Part shown: positions 43,847-52,308 of the stretch, piece by piece
Position numbering within the stretch: the stretch's first letter is position 1
How the letters are laid out: each line of letters opens with the position of its first letter
Assembly: GCA_947501325.1 (NCBI GenBank)
Contig: CANMVC010000001.1
Span: forward strand, 1,488,001-1,552,000
Reading direction: 5' to 3'
DNA length: 64,000 nt
Source of the DNA: an uncultured Sphingomonadaceae bacterium
GTDB lineage: Bacteria > Pseudomonadota > Alphaproteobacteria > Sphingomonadales > Sphingomonadaceae
Position numbers and translations under genes: made by a program
The notes under the pieces: model-generated
Database searches by the model: none
What the model was told of the DNA's origin: nothing
The model's input: the letters and a program-made list of their open reading frames with translations, nothing else

Positions 43847-44482
43847 CTATGGATGACCAAGTGTGGCTGGACTATCAAAAGCAGCAAAGACTTCGCTCAA
43901 CCCGATTGGCTTTTCCATTGCCCGCAAAGCATTCAGTGCGCTTGTCAGATCAAGCCGATAATAGGCCACCGGGCCTTCACTGTGCGTTATCTTGGCGCCA
44001 AGTGCGGCGACGAGGCGAACGGCTTTTCTGTTCTCGCGCATGATCGCGATATCCATTGTTCGCAGTCCTTTCGCCACGCAATCCGAGAATAAAGCCGCGA
44101 TAAGAACACGCGATACGCCTTTGCCATGATAGTCATCGAGGACCGCAATCGCGAACTCGCCACTGGTTGGATCGTCCGGGTTCCTGATGGCATGGGCCGC
44201 GGCAATGCCCGGATGATGGTCCCCATCCATATCGACCACGCCCCAGGCAATATGATTGTCACCGTCCACAGCCGACAGCTTTTCCACGACCGATGGCGGC
44301 ACCGTCTTGAAGCTGGAAAAGAAGCGCAAATAGCGGGAGCGGTCGGACAATTCCATGATGCCGCGCTCGATCTCATCCTGATCAGACGGATGCAATGGCC
44401 GCAGGCAAGCCTGCATGCCAGACCGCAGCTCTGTGAGAATCACGCAGGGACGTTCGGGTCCGGTATCGATTTGTTCTGACAT
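43847..44482 (-). CDS. GNAT family N-acetyltransferase
   Basis: 211 aa. The GNAT core is visible from about residue 20 to 180: LRPLHPSDQDEIERGI, FAIAVLDDYHGKGVSRVLIAAL (acetyl-CoA pyrophosphate loop; the usual RxxGxG/A reads YHGKGV), then IAIMRENRKAVRLVAALGA. The substrate is unknown. It stands alone, divergent from the class II aldolase-like gene. Confidence 0.85.
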   Translation of the reverse strand: MSEQIDTGPERPCVILTELRSGMQACLRPLHPSDQDEIERGIMELSDRSRYLRFFSSFKTVPPSVVEKLSAVDGDNHIAWGVVDMDGDHHPGIAAAHAIRNPDDPTSGEFAIAVLDDYHGKGVSRVLIAALFSDCVAKGLRTMDIAIMRENRKAVRLVAALGAKITHSEGPVAYYRLDLTSALNALRAMEKPIGLSEVFAAFDSPATLGHP

Positions 44483-44651
44483 GATTGGCCTTCTTGGGGG
44501 ATTGGGGTGCTATTACGCTTATCAAAATTTCCATCCGGTTGATAGGATCGCCCGCGGACAAGGTCCGAAGCAGAAAAAGCTGTCCTTTGCGGTCAAGATT
44601 ATGCCATTATTGTGTCAACAGATCGAAACGATTCTATGAGGAGAGAAAGTG

Positions 44652-45494
44652 ATGGCCACCGCAGTAAAGGACGCTGGTAGCGCAATGCAGGTCGATGCCG
44701 GGTTCAATATTCCCGATCCGACAACCATTGACCGACTCGAAGGCAAAGTCTCCGATGCGGAATGGAAATTGCGCTGTGATCTCGCCGCAACCTATCGACT
44801 TTGTGCGATGCACGCCTGGACCGATCTGGTTTTCACCCACATCTCCGCGCGCTTGCCGGATGAAGATGGCGAAGAACGGTTTCTGATCAATCCTTATGGC
44901 GTGATGTTTGACGAAATGACCGCCAGTTCGCTGGTCAAGATAGACTTGGAAGGCAATATAAAGCAGGACACTCCCTATTTCATCAATCCAGCCGGGTTCA
45001 CCATCCACAGCGCGGTGCACAGCGCCCGCGAAGATGCGGGATGCGTCATTCACGTGCACACGCCTTATGGTATCGCCGTCTCGGTCCAGAAAGAAGGCCT
45101 GCGCCGTTACACCCAATTTTCGATGCAGGTGCATGATGATCTGGCCTATCACGATTATGAAGGCATTGCGCTGGACCTGGAAGAGCGAGAGCGCCTGATT
45201 GCCGATGTGGGTGAAAAGAACCTGCTTATCCTGCGCAATCACGGGACACTGACGCTAGGTAAAAATTGTGCATTGGCTTTCCTGCGCATGTATTTTCTGG
45301 AAAATGCCTGCAAGACCCAAATCCTGGCGCAAGCTGTGGGTGGGGCCGAGCATTTGCACGAGGAACCGGAAGAAATGGGCCACCGCGTGCACCAGCAAAC
45401 CGCGCCTGCCTTCATGCCGGGTCTGGGGGATAACCTCGTCTGGCCGGGCCTGATGCGCAAACTGGCGCGCACCAATCCGGGGTTCGACCATTAA
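44652..45494 (+). CDS. Class II aldolase/adducin domain protein
   Basis: 280 aa from the ATG at 44652, with GAGGAGAG ending about 9 nt upstream; a GTG one codon earlier is equally placed. The aldolase II core: ATYRLCAMHAWTDLVFTHISAR, FLINPYGVMFDEMTASSLVKID, and the zinc histidines in VIHVHTPYGIAVS and LILRNHGTLTLG. Active enzymes cleave sugar phosphates such as fuculose phosphate, but this long form resembles the adducin-like group with unknown substrates. Followed by murA. Confidence 0.88.
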   Translation: MATAVKDAGSAMQVDAGFNIPDPTTIDRLEGKVSDAEWKLRCDLAATYRLCAMHAWTDLVFTHISARLPDEDGEERFLINPYGVMFDEMTASSLVKIDLEGNIKQDTPYFINPAGFTIHSAVHSAREDAGCVIHVHTPYGIAVSVQKEGLRRYTQFSMQVHDDLAYHDYEGIALDLEERERLIADVGEKNLLILRNHGTLTLGKNCALAFLRMYFLENACKTQILAQAVGGAEHLHEEPEEMGHRVHQQTAPAFMPGLGDNLVWPGLMRKLARTNPGFDH

Positions 45495-45571
45495 GCGACC
45501 GCTTTTGTAACTTTAGCGCTTTGACAGTTGCTCTTACTTGCGCGGCGCTTCATTTTCGCTAAACCATCGCG

Positions 45572-46855
45572 ATGGATATTATCTCAATTCGCGGCGGCAA
45601 AAAGCTGTCTGGCCCTATTCCGATTTCTGGCGCTAAAAACAGTGCGTTGACTCTGCTGCCTTGCGCGCTGCTTACGGAAGAGCCGGTGACGTTGCGCAAC
45701 CTGCCACGGCTCGCTGATGTCGACAGTTTCGGCCATTTGCTCAATCAGCTTGGCGTGTCGACCACCATTGAAGGCGCGCGGCCGGAAGATTTCGGACGGG
45801 TAATGACCCTGAAAGCCGGAAAGATCACGTCTACCGAAGCGCCCTATGACATTGTCCGCAAGATGCGCGCTTCCATCCTCGTGCTTGGGCCTTTGTTGGC
45901 CCGTGCTGGAGAATGCCGGGTATCCTTGCCCGGCGGCTGTGCGATAGGGAACCGGCCGATTGATTTGCATTTGAAAGCGATTGAAGCGCTGGGCGCGACT
46001 ATTGAGACGACCAGCGGCTATGTGACTGCCCGCCAGCCGGACGGCGGATTGCCGGGAGGTGAATTTACCTTCCCCGTCGTTTCTGTTGGCGCGACCGAAA
46101 ACGCTCTGATGGCAGCCGTGCTGGCCAATGGCGAGAGCCGCCTCAGAAACGCCGCGCGGGAACCGGAAATTATTGATCTGTGCAATATGCTGGTCGCAAT
46201 GGGCGCAGAGATTGAAGGCATCGGATCATCCGACCTGACGATACACGGAGTTCCCCGCCTGCACGGTTGCACCTATCGGGTGATGGCCGACCGCATCGAA
46301 GCGGGCAGCTATGCCTGCGCTGTCGGCATTACCGGCGGAGAGGTTGATCTGGTCGGCGCCAATGCGGACGAAATGGAAGCGACCTTAGCGGCCCTGACCG
46401 AAGCGGGCTTGCATATTGAGCCCTATAACAAAGGCATCAAGGTTGCAGCCAACGGAACGCTGAAACCACTCACTCTCTCGACCGCACCCTACCCGGGCCT
46501 TGCCACCGATATGCAGGCGCAGCTGATGGCTATGCTCTGCATGGCCGATGGAGCAAGCGTGCTCACCGAAACGATTTTCGAAAACCGCTATATGCACGTG
46601 CCCGAACTCAACCGGATGGGCGCGGACATCGAGACCAAGGGCCGAACCGCCGTTGTGCGTGGCGTCAAGAAAATGACCGGTGCCCCGGTCATGGCCACCG
46701 ACCTGCGGGCGTCGATGAGTCTTGTGATCGCCGCGCTGGCAGCGGAAGGCGAAACCCAGTTGCAGCGCATCTATCATCTTGATCGCGGCTATGAGCGGCT
46801 CGAGGAAAAACTCGCTGCTGTGGGCGCCGATATTGAGCGCATCAGCGGGGACTAA
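45572..46855 (+). CDS. murA: UDP-N-acetylglucosamine 1-carboxyvinyltransferase
   Basis: 427 aa, normal length. First committed step of peptidoglycan synthesis, adding enolpyruvate to UDP-GlcNAc. N-terminal substrate Lys in [13 protein letters not shown], catalytic Cys in [16 protein letters not shown] (about residue 122, the Cys115 of E. coli, so fosfomycin-sensitive type), and [15 protein letters not shown] near the end. It is monocistronic here, between the class II aldolase-like gene and the P450 cassette. Confidence 0.97.
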   Translation: MDIISIRGGKKLSGPIPISGAKNSALTLLPCALLTEEPVTLRNLPRLADVDSFGHLLNQLGVSTTIEGARPEDFGRVMTLKAGKITSTEAPYDIVRKMRASILVLGPLLARAGECRVSLPGGCAIGNRPIDLHLKAIEALGATIETTSGYVTARQPDGGLPGGEFTFPVVSVGATENALMAAVLANGESRLRNAAREPEIIDLCNMLVAMGAEIEGIGSSDLTIHGVPRLHGCTYRVMADRIEAGSYACAVGITGGEVDLVGANADEMEATLAALTEAGLHIEPYNKGIKVAANGTLKPLTLSTAPYPGLATDMQAQLMAMLCMADGASVLTETIFENRYMHVPELNRMGADIETKGRTAVVRGVKKMTGAPVMATDLRASMSLVIAALAAEGETQLQRIYHLDRGYERLEEKLAAVGADIERISGD

Positions 46856-46865
46856 AACTTGGTCC

Positions 46866-46877
46866 CCCTGCGCAGGG
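46866..46877. repeat. CCCTGCGCAGGG palindrome
   Basis: A perfect 12-bp palindrome just after murA. It matches the stem of the family A hairpins (5511-5660) and is probably a remnant of one. Confidence 0.5.
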
Positions 46878-46955
46878 CGGCTAGCACTTATGGCAGCTTG
46901 CATGTCGTGCGCTTTTACCGTGTAATCCTTTTCATAAATAGGAGAGGATGAGTCC

Positions 46956-47366
46956 ATGTTTTCAGGACCAATGGAAGACCGGCTGGCAATCCGGGAATTG
47001 CACGACAGCTATTGCGATGCCGTTTTACGGACAGACCCCGATGATTGGGGAGCCCTCTGGACTGAAGATGCTGTCTGGTCGCTTATGGGCACCGAGGTCG
47101 TGGGGCGCGAAAATATCGTCAACCTCTGGAACGGCGCGATGAGCCAGTTTGATGCGGTCAGCTTTCTCGGGATACCAGGCAGCCTTGAAGTCACCGGCGA
47201 CACCGCCACTGGCCGATACCAGACCCATGAGATCCTGGTCGAAAAGGGCGAACCGCGTATTGCTGGTGGACGCTACGACGACGAATTCGTCAAAATTGAC
47301 GGCCAATGGCTCTACAAAAAACGTATATTCAATGTCGTCGCTCAACTGGGCGGACAAAAGCTTTAG
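46956..47366 (+). CDS. Nuclear transport factor 2-like (SnoaL-type) protein
   Basis: 136 aa from the ATG at 46956, with GGAGAGG upstream. The NTF2-like cone fold is read from DRLAIRELHDSYCDAVLRTDPDDWGALWTEDAVW and the ending YDDEFVKIDGQWLYKKRIFNV. Members are small isomerases, dehydratases or hydroxylating-dioxygenase beta-like subunits. First gene of a four-gene cassette with an ABM monooxygenase, a P450 and an SDR, 14 nt before the next. Confidence 0.82.
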   Translation: MFSGPMEDRLAIRELHDSYCDAVLRTDPDDWGALWTEDAVWSLMGTEVVGRENIVNLWNGAMSQFDAVSFLGIPGSLEVTGDTATGRYQTHEILVEKGEPRIAGGRYDDEFVKIDGQWLYKKRIFNVVAQLGGQKL

Positions 47367-47380
47367 GGGGAATTTGAAGC

Positions 47381-47722
47381 ATGGCTAAAATAGTAATCGC
47401 AGCGCATATTGATGTGGATCCGGCAACACGCGAAGAATGCCTGAAAAAAGCGCAGCCCTATATTGACGGCGCTCTGAGTCAGGAAGGCTGTCTGTGCTAT
47501 AGCTGGGCTGCGGATATGAATAACCCTGAACGCATCGAAGTGTTTGAAGAATGGACCGACGAGGAAGCTCTCGCGCAGCATTTCAAGGACGTGCATTATT
47601 CAAGCATGCTCGCGCATATCGGCAGCTTTGGGCTGAAAAATGCGGTCAGCGCCAAATATCGTGTCGATGCAGAGGCCCCGGTTTATAATGCAGAAGGTGT
47701 CCCGACACCCGCCTTTGACTGA
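47381..47722 (+). CDS. Antibiotic biosynthesis monooxygenase (ABM) domain protein
   Basis: 113 aa ferredoxin-like fold: KIVIAAHIDVDPATREECLKKAQPYIDGAL, CLCYSWAADMNNPERIEVFEEWTDEEALAQHF, and KDVHYSSMLAHI. ABM proteins include cofactor-free monooxygenases and quinol-like enzymes. Second gene of the cassette, 21 nt before the P450. Confidence 0.88.
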   Translation: MAKIVIAAHIDVDPATREECLKKAQPYIDGALSQEGCLCYSWAADMNNPERIEVFEEWTDEEALAQHFKDVHYSSMLAHIGSFGLKNAVSAKYRVDAEAPVYNAEGVPTPAFD

Positions 47723-47743
47723 ACATCAAGCAGGAATGAAAAC

Positions 47744-48991
47744 ATGAACGAAGCGGTTTCAAAATCCTTGTTTCAGCCAGACATATTGGTTGATCCGTTT
47801 GACTTTTACGAAGAGCAACGCGCGAAGAACCCGGTATTTCTGGACGAAGCCAGCGGAGCCTATGTCGTTCTGGACTATCATCTGATATCCGAAGCGGTCG
47901 GTCGGCTCGACGATTTTTCCAACAATTTTACAGCCCTGCTTTCGGGCGGAAAATCCGACGAAGAGCTGGCAAATGATACCGAAATTCAGGAAATTCAGGC
48001 GAAGGGATGGCCGCAGGTCAACACCTTGCTGACGGCTGACCAGCCCGTGCACACCCGCTTCCGCAAACTCGTCAATCTCGCTTTCTCCATGCCCAAGGTC
48101 AACAAGCTCGAAGACAGCATCAGGGCCATGTCCACCGAATTGATTGATGGCTTTATCGACAAGGGCGAATGCGAATTCATGGAAGAATATGCCATTCCCA
48201 TGCCGGTCAAGACGATTGCCGTGCAACTGGGACTGGACGTCGCCGATGCCGGTACGATCAAGCGCTGGACCAATGCCTTTGTGGACCGGTTATCCGGTAT
48301 GATGACCCGCGAGCGGCAACTGGAAACCGAACGCGAGGTGGTGGAATATCAACATGCGCTGAAAGCCAATATGGATGCGCGCCGAAAAGAGGCGAAAGAC
48401 GATATCCTGTCCGATCTGGTCAATGCGCAAGTGGATGGCGAACGCCCCCTTGATGACGCGGAATCGCTCTCCATTGTCCAGCAGCTGATGGTGGCCGGCA
48501 ACGAAACGACCACCGCTGCTCTGGGCGAAGGCCTGCGCCTGTTTGCGACCAACCCCGACCAGTATAAAAAGATTCAGGACGATCCCTCGCTGATCCCCAA
48601 TGCGGTCGAAGAAGTATTGCGGATGTCTAGCGGCTCTTCCGGTATCTGGCGGGTGATGCACCGGGATGCGGAACTGGGCGGCGTCATGCTACCCAAGGGC
48701 GCGATGGTGATGATGCGCTATCATGCCGCCAATCGCGATCCCAAGCAGTTTGAAAACCCCAATGAATTTCAGGTTGACCGCAAAAATGCGCGGACTCATC
48801 TCGCCTTTGGTAAAGGCATTCACATGTGCGTCGGCAATATGTTGTCGCGTAAGGAAATGACGGTGTCCTTTCAGGAATTTGCCAAACGGATCGACAATAT
48901 CCGGATCAAGGAAGGCGCGGAACTGACCTATCCGCCCAATATGATGCTGCGCGGGCTATCGTCTTTGCCGCTCACTTTTGACAAACGCTGA
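47744..48991 (+). CDS. Cytochrome P450
   Basis: 415 aa soluble bacterial class I P450. The I-helix is LMVAGNETTTAALGEGL (about residue 250), the ExxR motif is EEVLRMSSG, and the heme loop is HLAFGKGIHMCVGNMLSRKEM with the Cys ligand. It needs a ferredoxin and reductase; neither is encoded in the window. Sits between an ABM monooxygenase and an SDR, which suggests hydroxylation followed by oxidation of the alcohol. Substrate unknown; terpenoid, steroid or alkyl compounds are usual for such sets. Confidence 0.95.
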   Translation: MNEAVSKSLFQPDILVDPFDFYEEQRAKNPVFLDEASGAYVVLDYHLISEAVGRLDDFSNNFTALLSGGKSDEELANDTEIQEIQAKGWPQVNTLLTADQPVHTRFRKLVNLAFSMPKVNKLEDSIRAMSTELIDGFIDKGECEFMEEYAIPMPVKTIAVQLGLDVADAGTIKRWTNAFVDRLSGMMTRERQLETEREVVEYQHALKANMDARRKEAKDDILSDLVNAQVDGERPLDDAESLSIVQQLMVAGNETTTAALGEGLRLFATNPDQYKKIQDDPSLIPNAVEEVLRMSSGSSGIWRVMHRDAELGGVMLPKGAMVMMRYHAANRDPKQFENPNEFQVDRKNARTHLAFGKGIHMCVGNMLSRKEMTVSFQEFAKRIDNIRIKEGAELTYPPNMMLRGLSSLPLTFDKR

Positions 48992-49013
48992 TAACAGACA
49001 AAGGGCAGAGACT

Positions 49014-49784
49014 ATGGGGATGATGGACGGAAAAGTTGCGCTTATTTCCGGCGGCGCCGAAGGCATTGGCGGCACCGCAGGCAGACGATTTGTCGAAGAA
49101 GGCGGATCCGTCATGCTCGGCGATATCCAGCTCGAAAAAGCACAGGCCCATGCCGCGTCTTTGGGCGATCGCGCAGCAGCAATAGAGCTGGACGTCCGCA
49201 ATCTTGACCAATGGCATGCCGCGGTAAAGGCAACGCAGGACAGGTTTGGCAAGATTACCACCCTGTTCAATATCGCAGGCATTTCCGAGCCCGGCGCGGT
49301 TGACGATGTGGACCTCGACAGTTGGAGCCGAACCATCGACATTAATCTCAACGGCACCTTTTACGGGTGCCGGGCGGCCCTGCCTGCAATCGTGGACAGC
49401 GATGAAGACGGATCGATAGTCAATGTCGGCTCCATGCTCGCGATGCGCCCCGGATCTGGCATGGCGGCCTATTCTGCGAGCAAAGGCGCGGTCACGGCGC
49501 TGAGCAAATCACTGGCGCTGCATTGTGCCGCACAGGGGAATAAGGTCCGGGTAAACACCGTCCACCCGGGGGCGATCGATACGCCGATGTATCAACGCTA
49601 TCTCGCCGCATTTCCCGGAACCCATGAAGAGGCCGTTGTCGCCTTTAATTCCAATCATCCGATCAATCGGGTCGGCCAGGCGGAAGAAGTCGCCAATGCG
49701 ATGATCTGGCTGTCCAGCGCAGGGGCGAGCTTTACCACCGCAAACGATGTCACCGTCGATGGCGGCGGCAGTTACCGGGAATAG
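49014..49784 (+). CDS. Short-chain dehydrogenase/reductase (SDR)
   Basis: 256 aa from the ATG at 49014, after AAGGGCAGAG; the open frame also reaches a TTG at 48978 inside the P450 gene. Classical SDR: NAD(P) motif GGAEGIGGTAG, FNIAGIS (NxAG-like), the catalytic Ser region VNVGSMLAMRPGSG, YSASKGAVTALSKS with Tyr and Lys, and the tail TVDGGGSYRE. LGDIQLE after the second strand (acidic residue) suggests NAD rather than NADP. Last gene of the P450 cassette. Confidence 0.93.
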   Translation: MGMMDGKVALISGGAEGIGGTAGRRFVEEGGSVMLGDIQLEKAQAHAASLGDRAAAIELDVRNLDQWHAAVKATQDRFGKITTLFNIAGISEPGAVDDVDLDSWSRTIDINLNGTFYGCRAALPAIVDSDEDGSIVNVGSMLAMRPGSGMAAYSASKGAVTALSKSLALHCAAQGNKVRVNTVHPGAIDTPMYQRYLAAFPGTHEEAVVAFNSNHPINRVGQAEEVANAMIWLSSAGASFTTANDVTVDGGGSYRE

Positions 49785-49825
49785 GATCGATCTAAGACAG
49801 ATAGGGCCGTTCATCAGCCAAAGAA

Positions 49826-49849
49826 AAGGGGCCGCCGAAGCCACCCCTT
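49826..49849. terminator. Bidirectional terminator between convergent genes
   Basis: AAGGGG (49826-49831) and CCCCTT (49844-49849) with an inner GGC-type stem, flanked by A-rich and T/C-rich sides. Placed between the SDR gene and the leftward lipoprotein gene. Confidence 0.55.
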
Positions 49850-49903
49850 CCTCTGCCAGATGTGTGAAATGCGAAAATCTGGCGTCGGTAATCTCTGTGT
49901 TCT

Positions 49904-50653
49904 TTAGCGCCCGTTACTGGCGACAATATCAACCACGGTGCCTCCGCCGGAGCGGCTGTTGAGCGTAATCACATAGGCGCCATCGTCCGAACCGCGCGTC
50001 CCGCCCAGGACATGTTCGCTGCCGCGCAGCAGATATTCTGCGCTATAGCCGCCGCGTTTGGCCTGGGTGTAATAATAGTCCACGACATTTTTCATCGGGC
50101 TGGCGGTGGAGAAGCTGACCACGCGAATGTCGCATAGCCCGCCTTCAACGCCGGCCGCTTCCTTGACATTGGCCTTGGGATAGACCGGAAATTCCGGTGG
50201 CATCCGGTTGGCCCAACCCATGTCATAGCTAAGCTTTTGATCGCATGTGCCTTTGCCGCGCTGGGCCTGCGCCTTTGCACCAAGCGTTACGCCTTCGGAA
50301 CCGGCGCAGCTGGTGCACTCGTCATCCGATGTCATGTTACGCGGCTTGGGCGCGCTGAGCAGCTGGCCTTCAATCTGGGCGCTCGCATAAGCCTTGCCGC
50401 CCTCAGGCGGCACTTTCCCGTCAATCGCGCCATTTGCTCCGCGGATCGCATTGGTGTTGGCCTGGTCGGTGAGATTGGGATCAACCAATATCTGGCCTTC
50501 CAGGGCATCTTTCATCGCCGGATCGGCGGTCAGATTATCATCCAGTTCTGCCAGTTCGGCTTCATTGCCTTCGTTGCTACCGCAAGCGGCCAAGGTCAGC
50601 GGCAGGGTAAATGCCGCCGCTGCCAGCAAGAGGGAACGGGATAGATGTGTCAT
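49904..50653 (-). CDS. Unknown lipoprotein
   Basis: 249 aa. Lipoprotein signal ending LAAC (Cys24), then an acidic linker. A CTSC motif (in DDECTSCAGSEG, about residue 115) and two further cysteines (in GTCDQK and GGLCDIRV) are in the mature part, which ends in a region with SFSTASPMKNVVDYYYTQAKRGGYS, a pattern that resembles small sensing or binding proteins. I do not recognise the family. It stands alone. Confidence 0.7.
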   Translation of the reverse strand: MTHLSRSLLLAAAAFTLPLTLAACGSNEGNEAELAELDDNLTADPAMKDALEGQILVDPNLTDQANTNAIRGANGAIDGKVPPEGGKAYASAQIEGQLLSAPKPRNMTSDDECTSCAGSEGVTLGAKAQAQRGKGTCDQKLSYDMGWANRMPPEFPVYPKANVKEAAGVEGGLCDIRVVSFSTASPMKNVVDYYYTQAKRGGYSAEYLLRGSEHVLGGTRGSDDGAYVITLNSRSGGGTVVDIVASNGR

Positions 50654-50766
50654 GCAATATGCTCCTGAATAGGCCTGATAATTGCACCAAAAAGCGTTAA
50701 TTTTCTGTTAGGAAACGTAGTTAAACCGCCAATCTCTTGTTAACCACCTGTGCCAAATCGGGATTC

Positions 50767-51204
50767 TCAACCGAATCCATCCGGGCCTTCCATTTCGCCG
50801 AATCGAATGAGCCGGGACGTCAAAACAGCCGCCTGCCGATTGACCACCGCCTTTTGATATTCGGGATCCGTGACCATTTCGAGAAACGCGCCGCTATTGG
50901 GGTAGCGCGCAATGAACGAACTGTCCCATTGCTTGTCATCCGGCCCGATCACCATCGCTTCCATCTTGCCGCGCCAGATGATCGTCCCGCCGACCCGTTT
51001 GAAAATCGGTCCGCTGGTCTTGCCATATTCCTCATAGGCCCGCGCGCCGGTCCAGCCATGGGCCGCATTGGGGTGATCCTCGGGATATTGCGCTGTTTCA
51101 TGAAATCGCAACAGGTTGAGCATGTTGATCGGCACATCGCGTGGCAGCGCCTTGAATGCATCAAAATGTTCCCGCGAGGGATCGAGATATCGGTCTTCGG
51201 CCAT
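50767..51204 (-). CDS. DUF1330-like protein
   Basis: 145 aa from the ATG at 51204; an ATG at 51210 is only 3 nt from the GAGGAG site, so the second, with 9 nt, is preferred. The dimeric alpha-beta barrel pattern INMLNLLRFHE, AYEEYGKTSGPIFKRVGGTIIWRGK, FIARYPNSGAFLEMVTDPEYQKAVVNRQAAV fits DUF1330 (related to ABM). It follows the GNAT gene by about 25 nt and is probably cotranscribed. Function unknown. Confidence 0.75.
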   Translation of the reverse strand: MAEDRYLDPSREHFDAFKALPRDVPINMLNLLRFHETAQYPEDHPNAAHGWTGARAYEEYGKTSGPIFKRVGGTIIWRGKMEAMVIGPDDKQWDSSFIARYPNSGAFLEMVTDPEYQKAVVNRQAAVLTSRLIRFGEMEGPDGFG

Positions 51205-51229
51205 AGCCATGCTCTCCTCTCGTCGCAGC

Positions 51230-51781
51230 TTATTGAAACTGCTTTCTATTCTCCATCCACTGTTTGCGTGATTGGCCCCAGTCGTCAACCCGCGCGTCCT
51301 GATAAGGTTCGGGCAATGCGGTTGGCCCACGATTGGTCGACCCAAGCCGTTCGGCCAGTTTGATCGACGCGAGATTTTCCGGATCAATCGTATGGCAGAT
51401 ATCGCTCCAGCCGAGTGTATCGACCGCATAGTTCATGCTCGCCACAGCCGCTTCCAGCGCATAGCCTTTGCCAGCATATTCAGGCGCCACGCCCCAGCCC
51501 ACTTCGGTGCCCGGCCAGCTATCGGGATACCATGGCCCAATCCGGCCGATCCACTGGCCACTATCTTTGAGGATGAGCGAGAACATCGCATAGCCGCGCA
51601 CATGCCATGCGCCGATCATCGCACATAGATCGCGCCAGCTTTCCGCCCGGCTCTTGACACCGCCGATGAAAGTCATGGTTTCCGCGTCCGATTGAAACGC
51701 CGCCCAGCTGTCAAAATCATCGCCATGGGGTGGTCGCAGGATCAACCGCTCGGTTTCAATTTTAATGTCCGTGATATTCAT
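51230..51781 (-). CDS. GNAT family N-acetyltransferase (RimJ-like)
   Basis: 183 aa. RimJ/RimL-type GNAT: IETERLILRPPHGDDFDSWAAF at the start, then the acetyl-CoA site GWGVAPEYAGKGYALEAAVA (the loop read as EYAGKGYA), HTIDPENLASIKLAERLG at the end. Substrate not visible. First gene of the two-gene leftward unit with the DUF1330-like protein. Confidence 0.88.
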   Translation of the reverse strand: MNITDIKIETERLILRPPHGDDFDSWAAFQSDAETMTFIGGVKSRAESWRDLCAMIGAWHVRGYAMFSLILKDSGQWIGRIGPWYPDSWPGTEVGWGVAPEYAGKGYALEAAVASMNYAVDTLGWSDICHTIDPENLASIKLAERLGSTNRGPTALPEPYQDARVDDWGQSRKQWMENRKQFQ

Positions 51782-51870
51782 GGCCTTCCTCCCTCAAGCA
51801 CTCCCACTATCATGCGCCTATCCATATAGAAACACTTGCAAAATTGGTGCACTATTCCTATAATACAGTT

Positions 51871-52092
51871 ATGGCCAATGTAATTTCTATACTCATCGGC
51901 GGCATCGCCCTCATTCTCGCTTTCGTTGGACTGGTTCCCCTTCTCGGGTGGACCAACTGGCTGATTTTGCCGATTGCCGGCGTTGGCGCCCTGTTCGGGC
52001 TGATTTCTTCGCGCAGCAGCGGCATGTATTTCTGCCTGATCGTCATGTGCATCTGCGCCTTCCGTCTATGGATCGGCGGCGGGATTATCTGA
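51871..52092 (+). CDS. Small hydrophobic membrane protein
   Basis: 73 aa from the ATG at 51871 (an ATG at 51844 is also in frame). Three hydrophobic stretches (about residues 3-22, 27-46 and 52-72) suggest two or three membrane helices, with SSRSSG as a short loop. No strong ribosome site. Hypothetical; the hydrophobicity pattern supports it more than any family match. Confidence 0.5.
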   Translation: MANVISILIGGIALILAFVGLVPLLGWTNWLILPIAGVGALFGLISSRSSGMYFCLIVMCICAFRLWIGGGII

Positions 52093-52247
52093 TCGCCTCC
52101 ATCGAAAGATGAACGAGTTTCTACAGTTTCGACGCAGAATCGGCAAAAAATCAGCATGCCGGTTCCGCGGATGAATTTCGCTGCCAAACGGCTTTGAAAA
52201 CCATTGCAGCCAAGATATCAATATCAAGCGATGTAGGACAGCATTTT

Positions 52248-52268
52248 TATTAGCGATCCAAGCTAATA
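52248..52268. promoter_or_regulatory. Inverted repeat upstream of rarD
   Basis: TATTAGC-GATCCAA-GCTAATA, a perfect 7-bp inverted repeat 40 nt before the rarD start. Could be an operator or a hairpin. The rest of 52093-52308 has no gene. Confidence 0.4.
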
Positions 52269-52308
52269 TATATTGCCACTCCAGGGACTGAAGCCTAGTC
52301 GCCGAAAT

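Noticed and set aside
46956-49784. Horizontally acquired island for the P450 cassette
   Set aside because: No tRNA, integrase, IS or direct repeats at its borders and no obvious change in base or codon use compared with neighbours.
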